A DNA stretch of 64,000 nucleotides from an uncultured Lachnospiraceae bacterium (GCA_930972465.1 CAKNHF010000014.1:1-64000), one strand, 5' to 3'; positions 43,793-53,878 are shown, counted from the first letter of the stretch. The notes: a model not told the origin generated them from the letters alone. Numbers and translations are program-made.

Positions 43793-43815
43793 CGTCTTCC
43801 ATCATTATATCTGTA

Positions 43816-44097
43816 TCAGGCAGTTTCTCCGGATTCGTCCAGTATCCCCCTCTCACGCAGTGTATCAAGAAATTCCCGTATATCTTCCTCTGCCGTCTCT
43901 TCATCCACATCATATATTGTGAGAATTTCTCTCAACAGATCATCAAAAGTCACCTCCGACTGAAGCATATTCCAGAGATCTGCTCCCACTTCATTCACTG
44001 TTATCAGCCCGTCTAAAGACCGCACCGTCCGGCCGGTTGGAATTATCATATAATCTCCTGCGGTTTCGCGAAGGACAAAATCTTTCCGCACTTTCAT
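43816..44097 (-). CDS. PqqD-like recognition protein 3 (orphan)
   Basis: 93 residues. DFVLRETAGDYMIIPTG, LDGLITVNEVGADLWNML and the helical end match PqqD-like proteins 1 and 2. No radical SAM enzyme or precursor lies next to it: the neighbours are a metallophosphoesterase upstream and a LuxR-type gene downstream. The ATG has AGGAG six bases upstream. It may serve one of the two distant maturases or be left from a third triplet. Confidence 0.78.
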   Translation of the reverse strand: MKVRKDFVLRETAGDYMIIPTGRTVRSLDGLITVNEVGADLWNMLQSEVTFDDLLREILTIYDVDEETAEEDIREFLDTLRERGILDESGETA

Positions 44098-44130
44098 TCT
44101 CTTCTCCTCATCTGATAAGCTGTTTTGTTT

Positions 44131-45003
44131 CTATCTTATGGTCAGTACAGCCACCTCCGGCGGATTGTTGAACCGCGGCAGTTTCTGCCTGTTGCTTCCC
44201 AGCCCGCTTGTGACAAACATCTGGAAATTTCCTTTTTCATACATTCCGTGTACATATTCCGGGAACCACCCCTGATCGCCTCCGTAGAGTCCGCCCAGGA
44301 AGGGAAGGATCACCTGTCCGCCGTGGTTGTGCCCGCTGATCACAAGATCCACGTCCCACACCTCGCTTGCATCCCCGAAGATGAAGCTGTCCGGGCGATG
44401 GGCCAGCATGATCTTCAGCCTGTCCGTATTCTGAAATTCCCGCAGGAAACTCAGCGTGTCATCCGGCGCGGCCAGCGCGTCATTGTTTCCGTTCAGCCCG
44501 AACGCGTAATCGTACATCCCGCCCAGCCGGATCTGCACTCCGTTCACTTCAATATCCGTGTAGTTCTTATCCAGCACCACGGCCCCGGCTTCCGCCAGCT
44601 CGTCCTCAAACTCCGGATGTCCGTCTGCAATGTAAGCCTCCTCATGATTTCCCAGGGCATAATAAACCGGAGCGGTTTCCTTCACCTGACGGATCAGGCT
44701 CAGCGGCACCGATGCGTCCTCCGATTCCGCATTCAGCATATCTCCGTCCATAAGGATGATATCCGGATCCGCCTGCCGTATCTTCTCTGCCAGCTCGTCA
44801 TTGTCTTCTCCGAATACGTGGTCATGGAGATCCGATATCACCACAGCGCGGAATCCGTTTCCGCCTTTTCCCGTATCAGCCGTATATTCCCGTATCACGA
44901 TATAGTTCTCTGAAACCCACAGGCTGACTGTTATCCAGACAGCCAGAGCAGCGGCAATAATGAAAAGTATGATAAGAATCAGCCTGATCTTTTTCTTCTT
45001 CAT
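44131..45003 (-). CDS. Membrane-anchored calcineurin-like metallophosphoesterase
   Basis: 290 residues from ATG 45003, with AGGAGG ~11 bases upstream. The frame upstream overlaps a terminator hairpin and is not coding. After KKKKIRLILIILFIIAAALAV, a single membrane segment, the catalytic motifs run VISDLHDH, LMDGDMLN, YALGNHE, LAHRPDSF and VISGHNHGG. This fits extracytoplasmic YkuE-like phosphoesterases that act on lipid or nucleotide phosphates. 33 bases from the orphan PqqD-like gene, so probably the same transcript. Confidence 0.87.
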   Translation of the reverse strand: MKKKKIRLILIILFIIAAALAVWITVSLWVSENYIVIREYTADTGKGGNGFRAVVISDLHDHVFGEDNDELAEKIRQADPDIILMDGDMLNAESEDASVPLSLIRQVKETAPVYYALGNHEEAYIADGHPEFEDELAEAGAVVLDKNYTDIEVNGVQIRLGGMYDYAFGLNGNNDALAAPDDTLSFLREFQNTDRLKIMLAHRPDSFIFGDASEVWDVDLVISGHNHGGQVILPFLGGLYGGDQGWFPEYVHGMYEKGNFQMFVTSGLGSNRQKLPRFNNPPEVAVLTIR

Positions 45004-45128
45004 CTGATATATCTCCTCCTGTAAGGCAAATTCTGTTTTTACCCAGAGTATTATAGCATTTTTTTCGGTGAAGAATATCGAATTCTGCGGGAATATTTCC
45101 GACTTAACAGAATTTTTATTATAGCAAA

Positions 45129-45178
45129 ACAAAAGCGCCGTGAAATCATGGGATTCCACGATTTCACAACGCCCTTGT
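45129..45178 (-). terminator. Terminator after the pectinesterase gene
   Basis: Inner stem GTGAAATC/GATTTCAC (45040s-45067 relative arms at 45040-45067 of the 45.1 kb line; arms 45139-45147 and 45160-45167) within an outer AACAAAAGCG / CGCCCTTGTT pairing. It ends with GTTTTGCTAT on the minus strand. Separates the surface protein from the phosphoesterase gene. Confidence 0.6.
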
Positions 45179-45199
45179 TCTGTTTTCATACAGTTATTT

Positions 45200-48088
45200 T
45201 TATTTCTTACGGACTCTGAGCGCTATCACTACCGCCGCAAGTACGATAACAGAAACCACCAGTGCTCCTGCATAAACCATTACATTAGTGCTGTCTCCGG
45301 TCTTTGCAGCCTTTACCGCTGAGCTGGAATTCACATTTTTATCTGTGTTTCCCGCATTGTTCTTGTTATCTGTTACAGTGGTGCTTCCGCCATTGCCATT
45401 ATCGCTTCCGCTGCCTGTGTCTCCGGTATTTCCTGTATTGCCGCTGTCCCCGGGTTTCTCTGTATCTTCGCCGCCCGGAGTTGTTGTTCCGGGTTCTTCA
45501 GTGCCCGGTTCTTCTGTTCCCGGCTCCTCAGTTCCTGGTTCTTCAGTGCCCGGCTCTTCTGTTCCCGGTTCTTCTGTTCCCGGCAGTTCCTGTGCGGGTG
45601 CGTCCGGAAGTGACGGCGTCCAGTTTCCGATGCCCTCGCCGAATCCCATGTTATCGAGAAGAGAACCGATCATGCCTTCTGCATCGTCTGTGACCGCCAT
45701 GGTTCCAAGTACGATATCGTCCTTATAATTCTCCGGATTCAGATACTCGCCGTTTACATCCTTGCTGTTATACTCTGCAAAGTGAACGTCGTCATGATAT
45801 GTAACGTCAAGCGTGTTGCCCTCCGTGTCTTTCCTGGTCCATACATTCCATCTCTCGTTCTGGATAGCCGGATCCATGGTACACTCAACAAAAGTCACTG
45901 ATGAAGCCGTGTTCTCATAAGACGGGTTCTTTTCGTCCGGATTGTATTCTGTGACAAATGTTCCGTCCTCTCTACGTACTGACTCCGTATAACACTCTGT
46001 CTGCCACGGGCGTCCCAGACTCACTGTGCTGCCCTCGCCGTAGGACTCGTCCACCGTCAGTGTACACTGATAGAACACAAGACCCGTATCGCCCTTCTTT
46101 GTATTGGCGGCTGTGAAATATCCCGTATCTCTTCCGGCAAATCCTGCCATGTGAAGTTCACAGCCTGTAAAATATGCATCTGCGTCGCCGAAGACGAAGT
46201 CTACCGTTCCTTCAATATAGCAGTTCTCAACCTGCACTCTTGCGCCTGCTCCGTGAAGATACAGCGTATCCTGGCGCCCGATGAACTTACAGTCTTTGAG
46301 GTAAACTCTGTCAGCTGCCGAGCCGAACGCAACGGCCGGAGTCTGCTCGCCTTCTCCCGTATGATCCACAACATTATAGCTGTTCTGGAATGTGATGCCG
46401 GTCGCGCTGAAGCCGGTCGCGTTTGCCGTCAGCAGAACCGTTCCGCACTGGTCTGTTCCCAGATCATAGTCATCCTGCGGGACAAACTGTCCATCCTCAC
46501 TAAATGTATTGGATGAGTAATAGCTTTCTTCTATAATAATATCCCCGCCGTTTGAATAGAGAGGCTGGAAGGATACCCACGGCTTGTCCACCGTTATCTT
46601 CTCTGAGTATGTTCCGGGTGCGATCTGAATCACCAAAGGAGTAGAAGCGCTGGATTCATTCGCGTCGAGAGCAGCCTGGATGCTGCTGTAATCATAGCCC
46701 TCGCCTGCTCCTACCGTAACGGTGTTCATGCTCACTTCGCTGTCGCTCATATAGTCTACTGAGATGTTATAGAGATAGCAGCTTCCGGTTCCGTCAGCGC
46801 TGCTGAATTCCAGTGCCACATATGTGTTCTTCTCCACTGCCGGAAGGGCTGTTTCTTCTCCCACGGAGATTGCCTCACCGTTGAGTGTGAGCGTCAGATT
46901 GTTGTAATTGTTTCCTGCCACAGTGATGGAAGCGCCCTCTGCATCCGGCGCTACCGGAATATAAAGTGTCGTTCCCGCATTCACCTGTGTGTCTGTGTCA
47001 CGGGGTGAGAACTTTCCTGTTGAGGCATCGATCTGAATGCCGTCATATTCCCCTTCAGCTCCCTGAAGATCCGGGCGCTCAACAGCGCTGGATGCGGTGA
47101 AATCCCACACCTTGTCCTTTGCCTCCACTACCGGATCAGGATAGTCGCTGTCAGACGCATAATTCAGAGAAATGCCGGTTACATAAGCCTGCTCCGTGAA
47201 TTCTGCTTTGATGTACTGGGGATATGCAGCAGCGTCGTTCATATCCAGAGCCATTCTGGTGTTTGTTGTCGCCGCCTCGCCGTTCACTGTAATGTTCGCC
47301 GGCGTGCTTCCGTCTGTTGTTCCCGCGATCAGAAGCTCGGCTCCTGCCTCATCATATGCCGCCGGAATGTAGAGTACGGTCCCCGCATTGATCTGCACTC
47401 TGCCGTTTGCCGGCTGAACAGCGAACTTTCCACTGTTTGTAGCGTCCACTTTCATGTCCCGGAAAGTGCCTCTTTCTCTTTCCAGTGTATTATTTGCCGG
47501 TGCTGTTCCATCCTCTGCAAGGAGTCCCTCTGCACTCTCGAAAGTATAGGATGCGTCAGCGGCCTGAACGTTTTCCGGGACGCCCGGGTATTCCTCGGCC
47601 GGCTCGTTGTAGGAGATCTCTATGGATTTGAGATAGGCCTGTGCGACAAAGCTGACCTCACATTCCGTGTCTGTCTCAGAAGCTTCCAGCGGAATCGTCA
47701 CCGCTGAGCCAGCGGAAGTATACTGCTGTCCTGCCGCTTCAACTGTAGTCGAACCTCCCGACAGCGCGAATGTCAGAGTTGCTCCGTCAGTGTTGGCTTC
47801 CACCGGAACAGTCAGTATCGTTCCTGCATTTACCTGTGTGTCATCGTTACGGGGTGAAAATTTGCCCGTTAACGCATTGATCTGGATGCCGTCAAGTTCT
47901 CCGGTTGCTCCTTCCAACGCCGGCCGGTCCGGATTCGCCCCGGTCAGATCCCATGTACGGCCTTCGGCGCGCGCAGCCAGTTCTGCTGCCTGAACGACTC
48001 CGGTGCCGTTCACGGTATACAGTGATCCTGTCACCATACTGGCTGTCAGACCGAAAGCCACAATTCCTGCTAATAATTTCCTTTTCAT
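45200..48088 (-). CDS. Surface-anchored pectinesterase with three N-terminal repeats
   Basis: 962 residues from ATG 48088 (GGGAG five bases upstream). Signal peptide MKRKLLAGIVAFGLTASMVT. Three similar beta modules of ~130 residues follow (VDGIQIDASTGKFSPR-like core; likely carbohydrate contact). The catalytic right-handed beta-helix starts near VTVGAGEGYDYSSIQ and carries GRQDTLYLH, VDFVFGDADAYFTG and LGRPWQTE, the CE8 pectinesterase motifs. Then come a GTEEP repeat linker and a KAAKTGDS anchor with a last hydrophobic helix and RVRKK. It would remove methyl esters from pectin at the cell surface. The anchor lacks the usual Leu-Pro before x-TG. Confidence 0.85.
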   Translation of the reverse strand: MKRKLLAGIVAFGLTASMVTGSLYTVNGTGVVQAAELAARAEGRTWDLTGANPDRPALEGATGELDGIQINALTGKFSPRNDDTQVNAGTILTVPVEANTDGATLTFALSGGSTTVEAAGQQYTSAGSAVTIPLEASETDTECEVSFVAQAYLKSIEISYNEPAEEYPGVPENVQAADASYTFESAEGLLAEDGTAPANNTLERERGTFRDMKVDATNSGKFAVQPANGRVQINAGTVLYIPAAYDEAGAELLIAGTTDGSTPANITVNGEAATTNTRMALDMNDAAAYPQYIKAEFTEQAYVTGISLNYASDSDYPDPVVEAKDKVWDFTASSAVERPDLQGAEGEYDGIQIDASTGKFSPRDTDTQVNAGTTLYIPVAPDAEGASITVAGNNYNNLTLTLNGEAISVGEETALPAVEKNTYVALEFSSADGTGSCYLYNISVDYMSDSEVSMNTVTVGAGEGYDYSSIQAALDANESSASTPLVIQIAPGTYSEKITVDKPWVSFQPLYSNGGDIIIEESYYSSNTFSEDGQFVPQDDYDLGTDQCGTVLLTANATGFSATGITFQNSYNVVDHTGEGEQTPAVAFGSAADRVYLKDCKFIGRQDTLYLHGAGARVQVENCYIEGTVDFVFGDADAYFTGCELHMAGFAGRDTGYFTAANTKKGDTGLVFYQCTLTVDESYGEGSTVSLGRPWQTECYTESVRREDGTFVTEYNPDEKNPSYENTASSVTFVECTMDPAIQNERWNVWTRKDTEGNTLDVTYHDDVHFAEYNSKDVNGEYLNPENYKDDIVLGTMAVTDDAEGMIGSLLDNMGFGEGIGNWTPSLPDAPAQELPGTEEPGTEEPGTEEPGTEEPGTEEPGTEEPGTTTPGGEDTEKPGDSGNTGNTGDTGSGSDNGNGGSTTVTDNKNNAGNTDKNVNSSSAVKAAKTGDSTNVMVYAGALVVSVIVLAAVVIALRVRKK
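45492..45581 (-). repeat. 15-base tandem repeats coding GTEEP wall-spanning linker
   Basis: Six imperfect 15-base units encode consecutive Gly-Thr-Glu-Glu-Pro. Typical stalk between the enzyme and the wall anchor. Copy number may vary between strains. Confidence 0.85.
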
Positions 48089-48148
48089 TGTGTCTCCCTT
48101 GATTTTTAAAAATTGTGCGGCAATACGCCGCATATTATTTTGTTCCAT

Positions 48149-48176
48149 ACTATATGGTATATTTTACCATAAACAA
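48149..48176 (-). promoter_or_regulatory. Pectinesterase promoter with a palindromic operator
   Basis: On the minus strand TTGTTT (48176-48171), 16-base spacer, TATAGT (48154-48149). The spacer is filled by an inverted repeat TATGGTA-N5-TACCATA (48153-48171), well placed for a repressor. The plus-strand PucR-like gene is divergent, so this could be the site for a cross-regulating protein. Confidence 0.55.
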
Positions 48177-48289
48177 AGTCAATGGCAATTCTGCTATATT
48201 ATTCCAGCAAAACAGCTGTCGGATAGTTGAATTTTGCAGAAAATTCGGCTAGACTTTTCATAACGGATTTTCAGGAGGAGGTATCTGTT

Positions 48290-49546
48290 ATGTCCGTACC
48301 AGAAGATAAGGGAAACGCACCGGAAAAAGTATGTCCCCGGAACGCCTATGCGGCATTCTTCCACGCGCTGTGCGCAGATGACACAAACGCGGTTATACGC
48401 GCAGCCTCCGAACTTTATGAATGCCCTGTCCTTCTCACGGACGAACACTACCGCCTGCTGTATCAGTACCCTGAGCACAGGCTGGGACAGAGCATATGGG
48501 ATTCCCTGCATGACACGGGCGTTCTCCCCCTGGATACCATCTGGGAATATCAGCAGGCGTTTCTGTCAGATACGCCGTCCATCTACGAACCCTTCTATGC
48601 CGACTGGGGCCCTGCTGCGGAAGTCCCCCGCATCTTCGGAGAGGTATACACTCCGGCCGGACGCATCCTGGGCCATTTCGCCATTTTCAAGATGGACCGG
48701 CCACTGGGGCCTTACGATCTGGAAGTCGCCGGCATTCTCGCGCAGGCTCTGGAGATCCGGCTGTCCCAGCGGCACTCCCGGGACGCTTCCAGCGCCGGGT
48801 GCCTGATCGATCTGCTGTCGGATGAGTCATCCCCGCAGAGCAGACTGTTCGCCTCCTCGGTTCTCTCGAAACGTCTGAAAAGCGGTTTCTGCGTCATGTG
48901 CACGCCTGTCGGGAAAAGTGCGGCGGGCCGGGCCTTCGCGGCCTCTGCCGTGGACCGTCTCTGTCTGACTTTCCGCAATACGGTCAGCGCAGTATACGGG
49001 GACTGTATCGTCACTCTGTTCGGAGAGATGAGCGGCAGAATCCAGACCGACCGGGAGCGCGGCTTTCTGACCCGCGCCGCCGAAACGCTGAAGACAAGCT
49101 ATCCCGTAAGCGGCATTTCCGCCTGTTTCAGTGCGCTCTCTGACATCGGGAAATATTATCGGCAGGCATATTACACTGCCCTGCTTGAGCAGAAGGGAAC
49201 GATATTCTACACGGACGAAGCTCCCCGTCCGCTCTTCATGCAGCTTGCCGGCTCAGACGCGGCCGAGGCCTATATCCACCCGGCTCTTCCGGAGATCTTC
49301 CTGTATGACCAGAAGCATAATACGCAGTATTTTATGACTCTGCACGCCTACAGTCTCTCCATGCACAATAAGGATGCTGCGGCTGATACTCTGCGTATCC
49401 ACCGCAACACCCTTATGTATCGTTTAAACCGGATCGAAGAGCTTTTCTCTCTTCCCTATGAAGACGAGCGCACGGCGCTTCATCTCCTTAACAGTTTTCA
49501 GATATGGGATATTCTGAACCGTACGGGGCAGCCTCACTCTGTCTGA
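48290..49546 (+). CDS. PucR-family HTH transcriptional regulator
   Basis: 418 residues from ATG 48290, with AGGAGGAGG eight bases upstream; the open frame extends to a TTG at 48227 with no site. A sensor-like N-terminal region (ELYECPVLLTDEHYRLLYQYP) is followed by the C-terminal HTH_30 (NKDAAADTLRIHRNTLMYRLNRIEELF), typical of PucR/CdaR regulators. The only accepted plus-strand gene in the 1-56 kb range. It is divergent from the pectinesterase and convergent with the flavin oxidoreductase; either could be its target. Confidence 0.82.
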   Translation: MSVPEDKGNAPEKVCPRNAYAAFFHALCADDTNAVIRAASELYECPVLLTDEHYRLLYQYPEHRLGQSIWDSLHDTGVLPLDTIWEYQQAFLSDTPSIYEPFYADWGPAAEVPRIFGEVYTPAGRILGHFAIFKMDRPLGPYDLEVAGILAQALEIRLSQRHSRDASSAGCLIDLLSDESSPQSRLFASSVLSKRLKSGFCVMCTPVGKSAAGRAFAASAVDRLCLTFRNTVSAVYGDCIVTLFGEMSGRIQTDRERGFLTRAAETLKTSYPVSGISACFSALSDIGKYYRQAYYTALLEQKGTIFYTDEAPRPLFMQLAGSDAAEAYIHPALPEIFLYDQKHNTQYFMTLHAYSLSMHNKDAAADTLRIHRNTLMYRLNRIEELFSLPYEDERTALHLLNSFQIWDILNRTGQPHSV

Positions 49547-49552
49547 TACACA

Positions 49553-51496
49553 TCAGATCTTCTGTGCTGTACGGTACCCTTCATAGATCGCCCATTTCGC
49601 GTCTCTCGCCTTTACTGCGTCGCCCACTGTGTAGACCTCCGGCGCCAGCCCTTCCGGGTCAAAGGGCACATAGGATCTGGAGCCCAGCGCCAGGATCACA
49701 TGGTCGTATCCGTCCAGGGTGATCCTCTCGCCGCCGCATTCCGCGATCACGCCGCCGGGTATGAACTCAAGCACCTTCGTATTGCAGTGAACATCGACCT
49801 CCTCTTCTTTCAGGCGCTTCAGCAGATCATTGCGCACCGTCAGATAGAGCTTCTCCGCAAGTTCCGGAAGCATTTCCACAATACTTACTTTCGTACAGTA
49901 GTCTGTGGCGTACTCTGCTGTCTCCACTCCCACTTCGCCGCCTCCGATAATAAGAGCGCTGGATTTCAGCACCGGCGAACCGAGCAGCACATCATTGGCC
50001 AGTACCACACCTGTGTCATGGATTCCTTTGATCTCCGGCACCAGCGGCTGCGCTCCTGTTGCCATCACAAGAACGTCCGGATGGAGTTCCCGTATCATAT
50101 CCGGATCCGCCTCCGTGTCAAATCTCAGATCCACTCCGTTCTTCCTGCACATATGAAGCTGATAGCGGATGGCTTTTGTCAGCCCCTGTTTAAACGGCGG
50201 ATAGGCCGCGATCAGGAACTGTCCGCCCACACGGCTTGCCGGATTTTTCTCGAGCAGGGTTACTTTATGGCCTCTTCCCGCCGCCATATACGCAGTCGCC
50301 AGACCTGCCGGTCCCGCGCCCACTACCACCACATTCTTCGGACGATCCGTTGGTGTGAGGAGGCGGTCCGCCCTGTGGCTGGACTCCGGATTGAGCATAC
50401 AGCCCACGCCCCAGTCTCCCGGCATCAGGTTCTCCGGATAGTTGAATTCCATGCACCTCTGCGTGCATCCCAGGCAGGGGATGATATCTTCAATGACGCC
50501 TGCGTACATCTTGTTCGGGAAGTCCGGATCGCAGATAGACTGACGTCCGAGAGATACCACGTCACAGTCTCCCCGCTTGAGCGCCGTCTCGATCGTGTAC
50601 GGATCGTGGAACAGGCCTACCGAGATGACAGGGATATCCACCGCCTCTTTGATCCTGCGGGCCGCTCCCAGATTCCATCCGGACTGCCAGCTGGACGGCG
50701 GAACGATGGTCTGCCATGTCTCATATGTTCCGGCCGAAATGTGAAGCGCGTCATAACCGTAGTCTTCCAGCATCTGCGCAAATACGACAGACTCCTCGAT
50801 CTCAAGTCCGCCTATCCGGTTCTCCTTGGATGAGATTCTGGCCGTAATGACAAAGTCGTCGCCGCAGGCCTCTCGGATCCCTTCTGCAACCAGTTTCATA
50901 AAGTACGCACGTCCGTCAAGTCCGCCTCCGAATTCGTCCACACGTTTGTTGGATCTGGGTGACAGGAACTGTCCGCCCATGTATCCGTGCGCCGCGTGGA
51001 TTTCCACCCCGTCGAAGCCGGCCTTCCTGCAGCGGACCGCGGCTTCCACGTAGTGACGGATCAGGTCATACACTTCCTGTGTGGTGAATTCATGGGGCGT
51101 CTCTCTGTTCGTCGGACATGGCACGCTGGAAGGAGCGGCGATCGGCTCTCCCGCCATCGCGCTGACGGTTTCTCTTCCCGCATGGTGAAGCTGTACAATG
51201 GTCCTGGCGCCTTTATTTTTGATGCAGTTTGCCAGTTTTGTCAGGCCTTCGATGGCGTCATCGCTCCATACGTTGGGCTCATGGGGCATACCCACTCCCC
51301 GTTTCTCTACGGCAGCGATCTCGATAATGATCAGTCCGAAGCCGCCTGCCGCCCTCGCTCCGTAATAGTCCAGCGTGGACTGCGCAACGTATCCTTCCGG
51401 GCTGAATACTCCGGAATCCATAGCGGGCACAGTAAGACGGTTCTTAATCATAAGATTTCCGATTTTGTAAGGTGTAAAGGTATTTGAGAAATTCAT
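49553..51496 (-). CDS. NADH:flavin oxidoreductase / 2,4-dienoyl-CoA reductase-like
   Basis: 647 residues from ATG 51496 ([20 protein letters not shown]), with AGGAGG six bases upstream; ~117 codons of open frame before it are not coding. An OYE-type FMN barrel ([31 protein letters not shown]) is followed by a CxxCxxxC 4Fe-4S loop ([13 protein letters not shown], later [10 protein letters not shown]) and an FAD/NADH domain ([20 protein letters not shown]). Layout of FadH/BaiCD/BaiH. In gut Clostridia these reduce dienoyl- or bile-acid-type enones. No bai genes are nearby, so the substrate is open. Confidence 0.86.
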   Translation of the reverse strand: MNFSNTFTPYKIGNLMIKNRLTVPAMDSGVFSPEGYVAQSTLDYYGARAAGGFGLIIIEIAAVEKRGVGMPHEPNVWSDDAIEGLTKLANCIKNKGARTIVQLHHAGRETVSAMAGEPIAAPSSVPCPTNRETPHEFTTQEVYDLIRHYVEAAVRCRKAGFDGVEIHAAHGYMGGQFLSPRSNKRVDEFGGGLDGRAYFMKLVAEGIREACGDDFVITARISSKENRIGGLEIEESVVFAQMLEDYGYDALHISAGTYETWQTIVPPSSWQSGWNLGAARRIKEAVDIPVISVGLFHDPYTIETALKRGDCDVVSLGRQSICDPDFPNKMYAGVIEDIIPCLGCTQRCMEFNYPENLMPGDWGVGCMLNPESSHRADRLLTPTDRPKNVVVVGAGPAGLATAYMAAGRGHKVTLLEKNPASRVGGQFLIAAYPPFKQGLTKAIRYQLHMCRKNGVDLRFDTEADPDMIRELHPDVLVMATGAQPLVPEIKGIHDTGVVLANDVLLGSPVLKSSALIIGGGEVGVETAEYATDYCTKVSIVEMLPELAEKLYLTVRNDLLKRLKEEEVDVHCNTKVLEFIPGGVIAECGGERITLDGYDHVILALGSRSYVPFDPEGLAPEVYTVGDAVKARDAKWAIYEGYRTAQKI

Positions 51497-51558
51497 ACTG
51501 TTCCTCCTTTTCTTCCGTAAATCCGGACTCATCTGTGAGTCTTCCGTCAATGAAAAGA

Positions 51559-51570
51559 GTATGCGCATAC
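51559..51570. promoter_or_regulatory. Perfect 12-base palindrome upstream of the flavin oxidoreductase
   Basis: GTATGCGCATAC is a perfect inverted repeat lying 63 bases before the ATG, in the leader or promoter region. Good size for a dimeric regulator; no -10/-35 was confidently assigned. Confidence 0.3.
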
Positions 51571-51668
51571 GATCACTGTTAACAATTCTCTGTAACGTAA
51601 TCATACCACATACTCCTGTATGTTCATTTATGCAGATCTGAAAAAGAAAGGCTTCACTTTGTGAAAAT

Positions 51669-52988
51669 CTACAAATTCTCTGAAACCGGTTTTTCCGGAA
51701 GTTCCACGCAGGCCCGGAACTGGTCGCAGTCGATCCGTATATCGAATTCTCCCCCCAGGGCTTTCGTATATGTGCTGACGATCGCCAGGCCGAGTCCGTT
51801 TCCTTCGCTGCTCCTCGCTCTGTCCCCGCGCGCGAACCGCTCCACAATATCCTCCTCTGTAAAATCCATGAGATATCCTGACGTATTGGTGATCTCCAGG
51901 CAGATCCGCCTGCCCTTCCGGCTCCCGTCCGAAGCCCCCTCGCCGCTCTTCACACTTGTCTTCACAAACACCCTGGTGCCCTTCGCCGAATATTTCAGGG
52001 TGTTCTCCAGAAGATTCTGACAGATGCGGTAGCAGTACATATTGTCCGAGACAAGCTCTGTACTCTCCTCCGTCTTCCGGGTGACAAACTCAAGGCCGCT
52101 CTCCCGGATCCGGTCGTCCATATCCGCGAAGATCTGGTCAATCAGACGGTTCATCTCGAAGCTTTCCATCTTCAGCTCCACATTGCCGCTGCTTGCCTTG
52201 GCAAGGGAGAAAAGGCTGCTGATCATTTCCTTGAGCTTCTCCGCCCGTTCTGAGAGGACGTCCACATAATCCCGCATCACATCGCTCAGTTCTTCCTTTT
52301 TCATCAGCTCAATGTATCCCACCATTGATGTGAGCGGCGTCTTCAGATCATGGGATACATTTGTAATCAGATCGATCCGGAGCTGGTCGCTCCTTGAGAC
52401 CTTCTCCAGACTCTCTCTCTCGATTTCCCGGGCTTCCTCGATTCTCTGACGGATCAGCTCCTCCTTCTCCTCTTCCGTCTTCTCTGTAACAGCATCCAGT
52501 TTTTTCTGCCAGAACCGGCGGATCCGCCATTCATAGACCAGGAACTGAACCAGTACCGTAATGACCAGCATATAACCTGATACCGCAGAATAGTAGTAGC
52601 CGTATCCAAGGATCATAATGCCCAGATATATCCCTGCCAGGATAAACGCTGCCCCTCCGATCTTCCAGTCTCTCCGGTTCATCTTCCGGACCGTTTCTTT
52701 CCATTCTCTGTAACGTTCCTCTCCTTCCGGCATCCAATTTCCATACCTGTTTTTCATGATCATATCCACGATCATGACTGAGCCGGCTGCCAGTGACAGA
52801 TTGCCGAGCACTCCTACAACGGTCCCGGATTCGTCTCCCAGTTCATCCCGAAGAACGATCAACGTTGCGACAAAGAAAAGTCCCGTGAGCAGAAGTGCTC
52901 CGCCTACCAGAGTGACTACATCCTGATTTCTCTCCTTTATCGCTTCCCATTTACTTTTATCATCTGTATTTTTCCATTTTGTAGCCAA
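51669..52988 (-). CDS. Sensor histidine kinase (VanS/EnvZ-type)
   Basis: 439 residues. Four hydrophobic segments lie in the first ~165 residues (two pairs without a long extracellular loop). The HisKA H-box is [20 protein letters not shown], and the ATP lid follows as N-box [17 protein letters not shown] and G-box [20 protein letters not shown]. The start appears to be a TTG (52988) that overlaps the response regulator stop; no ATG in frame is close. It pairs with the regulator at 52960-53667. The short loop suggests an intramembrane sensor, typical of antibiotic-stress systems. Confidence 0.85.
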   Translation of the reverse strand: MATKWKNTDDKSKWEAIKERNQDVVTLVGGALLLTGLFFVATLIVLRDELGDESGTVVGVLGNLSLAAGSVMIVDMIMKNRYGNWMPEGEERYREWKETVRKMNRRDWKIGGAAFILAGIYLGIMILGYGYYYSAVSGYMLVITVLVQFLVYEWRIRRFWQKKLDAVTEKTEEEKEELIRQRIEEAREIERESLEKVSRSDQLRIDLITNVSHDLKTPLTSMVGYIELMKKEELSDVMRDYVDVLSERAEKLKEMISSLFSLAKASSGNVELKMESFEMNRLIDQIFADMDDRIRESGLEFVTRKTEESTELVSDNMYCYRICQNLLENTLKYSAKGTRVFVKTSVKSGEGASDGSRKGRRICLEITNTSGYLMDFTEEDIVERFARGDRARSSEGNGLGLAIVSTYTKALGGEFDIRIDCDQFRACVELPEKPVSENL

Positions 52989-53667
52989 TTCCCCACACCA
53001 CCTTCACATATCTCGGTTTCTTTGTATCAATCTCAATCTTCTCACGGATGTGCCGTATGTGGACCATCACCGTATTCTCAACCGCGTAGCCGGCCGATTC
53101 CTCCCACACTCTCTCATATATCTGCTCTGCGGAGAACACCTGTCCCGGGTGTTCCATGAGAAGCAGGAGAATCTTATACTCTGTGGCTGTCAGACGGACT
53201 TCCTCTCCTTCCGCGATGGCGATCCGCTGCTTCCTGTCCAGCACCAGGCCTCCGTTGACAATCCGGTCTTCGTCCTCTTTCGGCGCCCCGCTGCCCCAGA
53301 GATGATATCTTCTGAGGTGCGCTTTCACGCGGGCGATAAGCTCCACCGGATTGTAGGGTTTCTCCACGTAGTCGTCGGCTCCCAGCATGAGACCTGATAC
53401 CTTGTCGCTCTCCTCTGTCTTCGCCGACAGGATGATCACAGGAATGTGATACTTCTCTCTCAGTTTCATAAGCGCTGACAGTCCGTTCATCCTGGGCATC
53501 ATCACATCCAGAAGAATCAGATCGATCGGATTCTCCTCCACAGCCTTCAGAGCCTCCATCCCGTCATAGGCATTCACGGTATTATACCCTTCGTATTTCA
53601 GCAGTTCGCTGATAGAATAGACAATCTCCCTGTTATCGTCCACCACCAGGATTGTTTCCTGTTCCAT
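52960..53667 (-). CDS. OmpR-family response regulator
   Basis: 235 residues. Receiver: ETILVVDDNREIVYS with the phospho-acceptor Asp in LILLDVMMPRMNG; Lys in VEKPYNPVELIARV. The Trans_reg_C DNA-binding domain ends with RLTATEYKILLLLMEHPGQVF and VENTVMVHIRHIREK. A promoter lies immediately upstream (TTGAGG-N17-TATTAT). Overlaps the kinase by 29 bases. Likely controls the nearby BcrA-like ABC genes. Confidence 0.9.
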   Translation of the reverse strand: MEQETILVVDDNREIVYSISELLKYEGYNTVNAYDGMEALKAVEENPIDLILLDVMMPRMNGLSALMKLREKYHIPVIILSAKTEESDKVSGLMLGADDYVEKPYNPVELIARVKAHLRRYHLWGSGAPKEDEDRIVNGGLVLDRKQRIAIAEGEEVRLTATEYKILLLLMEHPGQVFSAEQIYERVWEESAGYAVENTVMVHIRHIREKIEIDTKKPRYVKVVWGIGYKMEKYR

Positions 53668-53741
53668 GTAACTCCCCCGTTTCTTCCAGGTACACTCTCT
53701 GCAGATATTGTGTCCGGCACCTTTTTGTGTTCATATAGAAT

Positions 53742-53770
53742 ATAATAGACGGCGCTTAAAAAAACCTCAA
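53742..53770 (-). promoter_or_regulatory. Promoter of the regulator-kinase pair
   Basis: On the minus strand TTGAGG (53770-53765), 17-base spacer (starting with seven T), TATTAT (53747-53742). Start near 53735; the leader runs ~68 bases to the ATG with GGGGGAG just before it. Confidence 0.6.
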
Positions 53771-53878
53771 CGCAAATCTTAAAAATTTCTTATCATCAGT
53801 AAGGCAGTATACTCTGTACGAGCTTTTGAATCGTGATAATGAGTTTCATGGCAAAAGCATAACTCCCCCTTTTCTCTG

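Noticed and set aside
45492..45581. Short regular DNA repeats that might be a CRISPR array
   Set aside because: Units are contiguous without spacers and code GTEEP in the pectinesterase linker.
49700..50833. 377-codon plus-strand ORF within the flavin oxidoreductase
   Set aside because: Antisense to an intact FMN/FAD enzyme; no start signal or domain.
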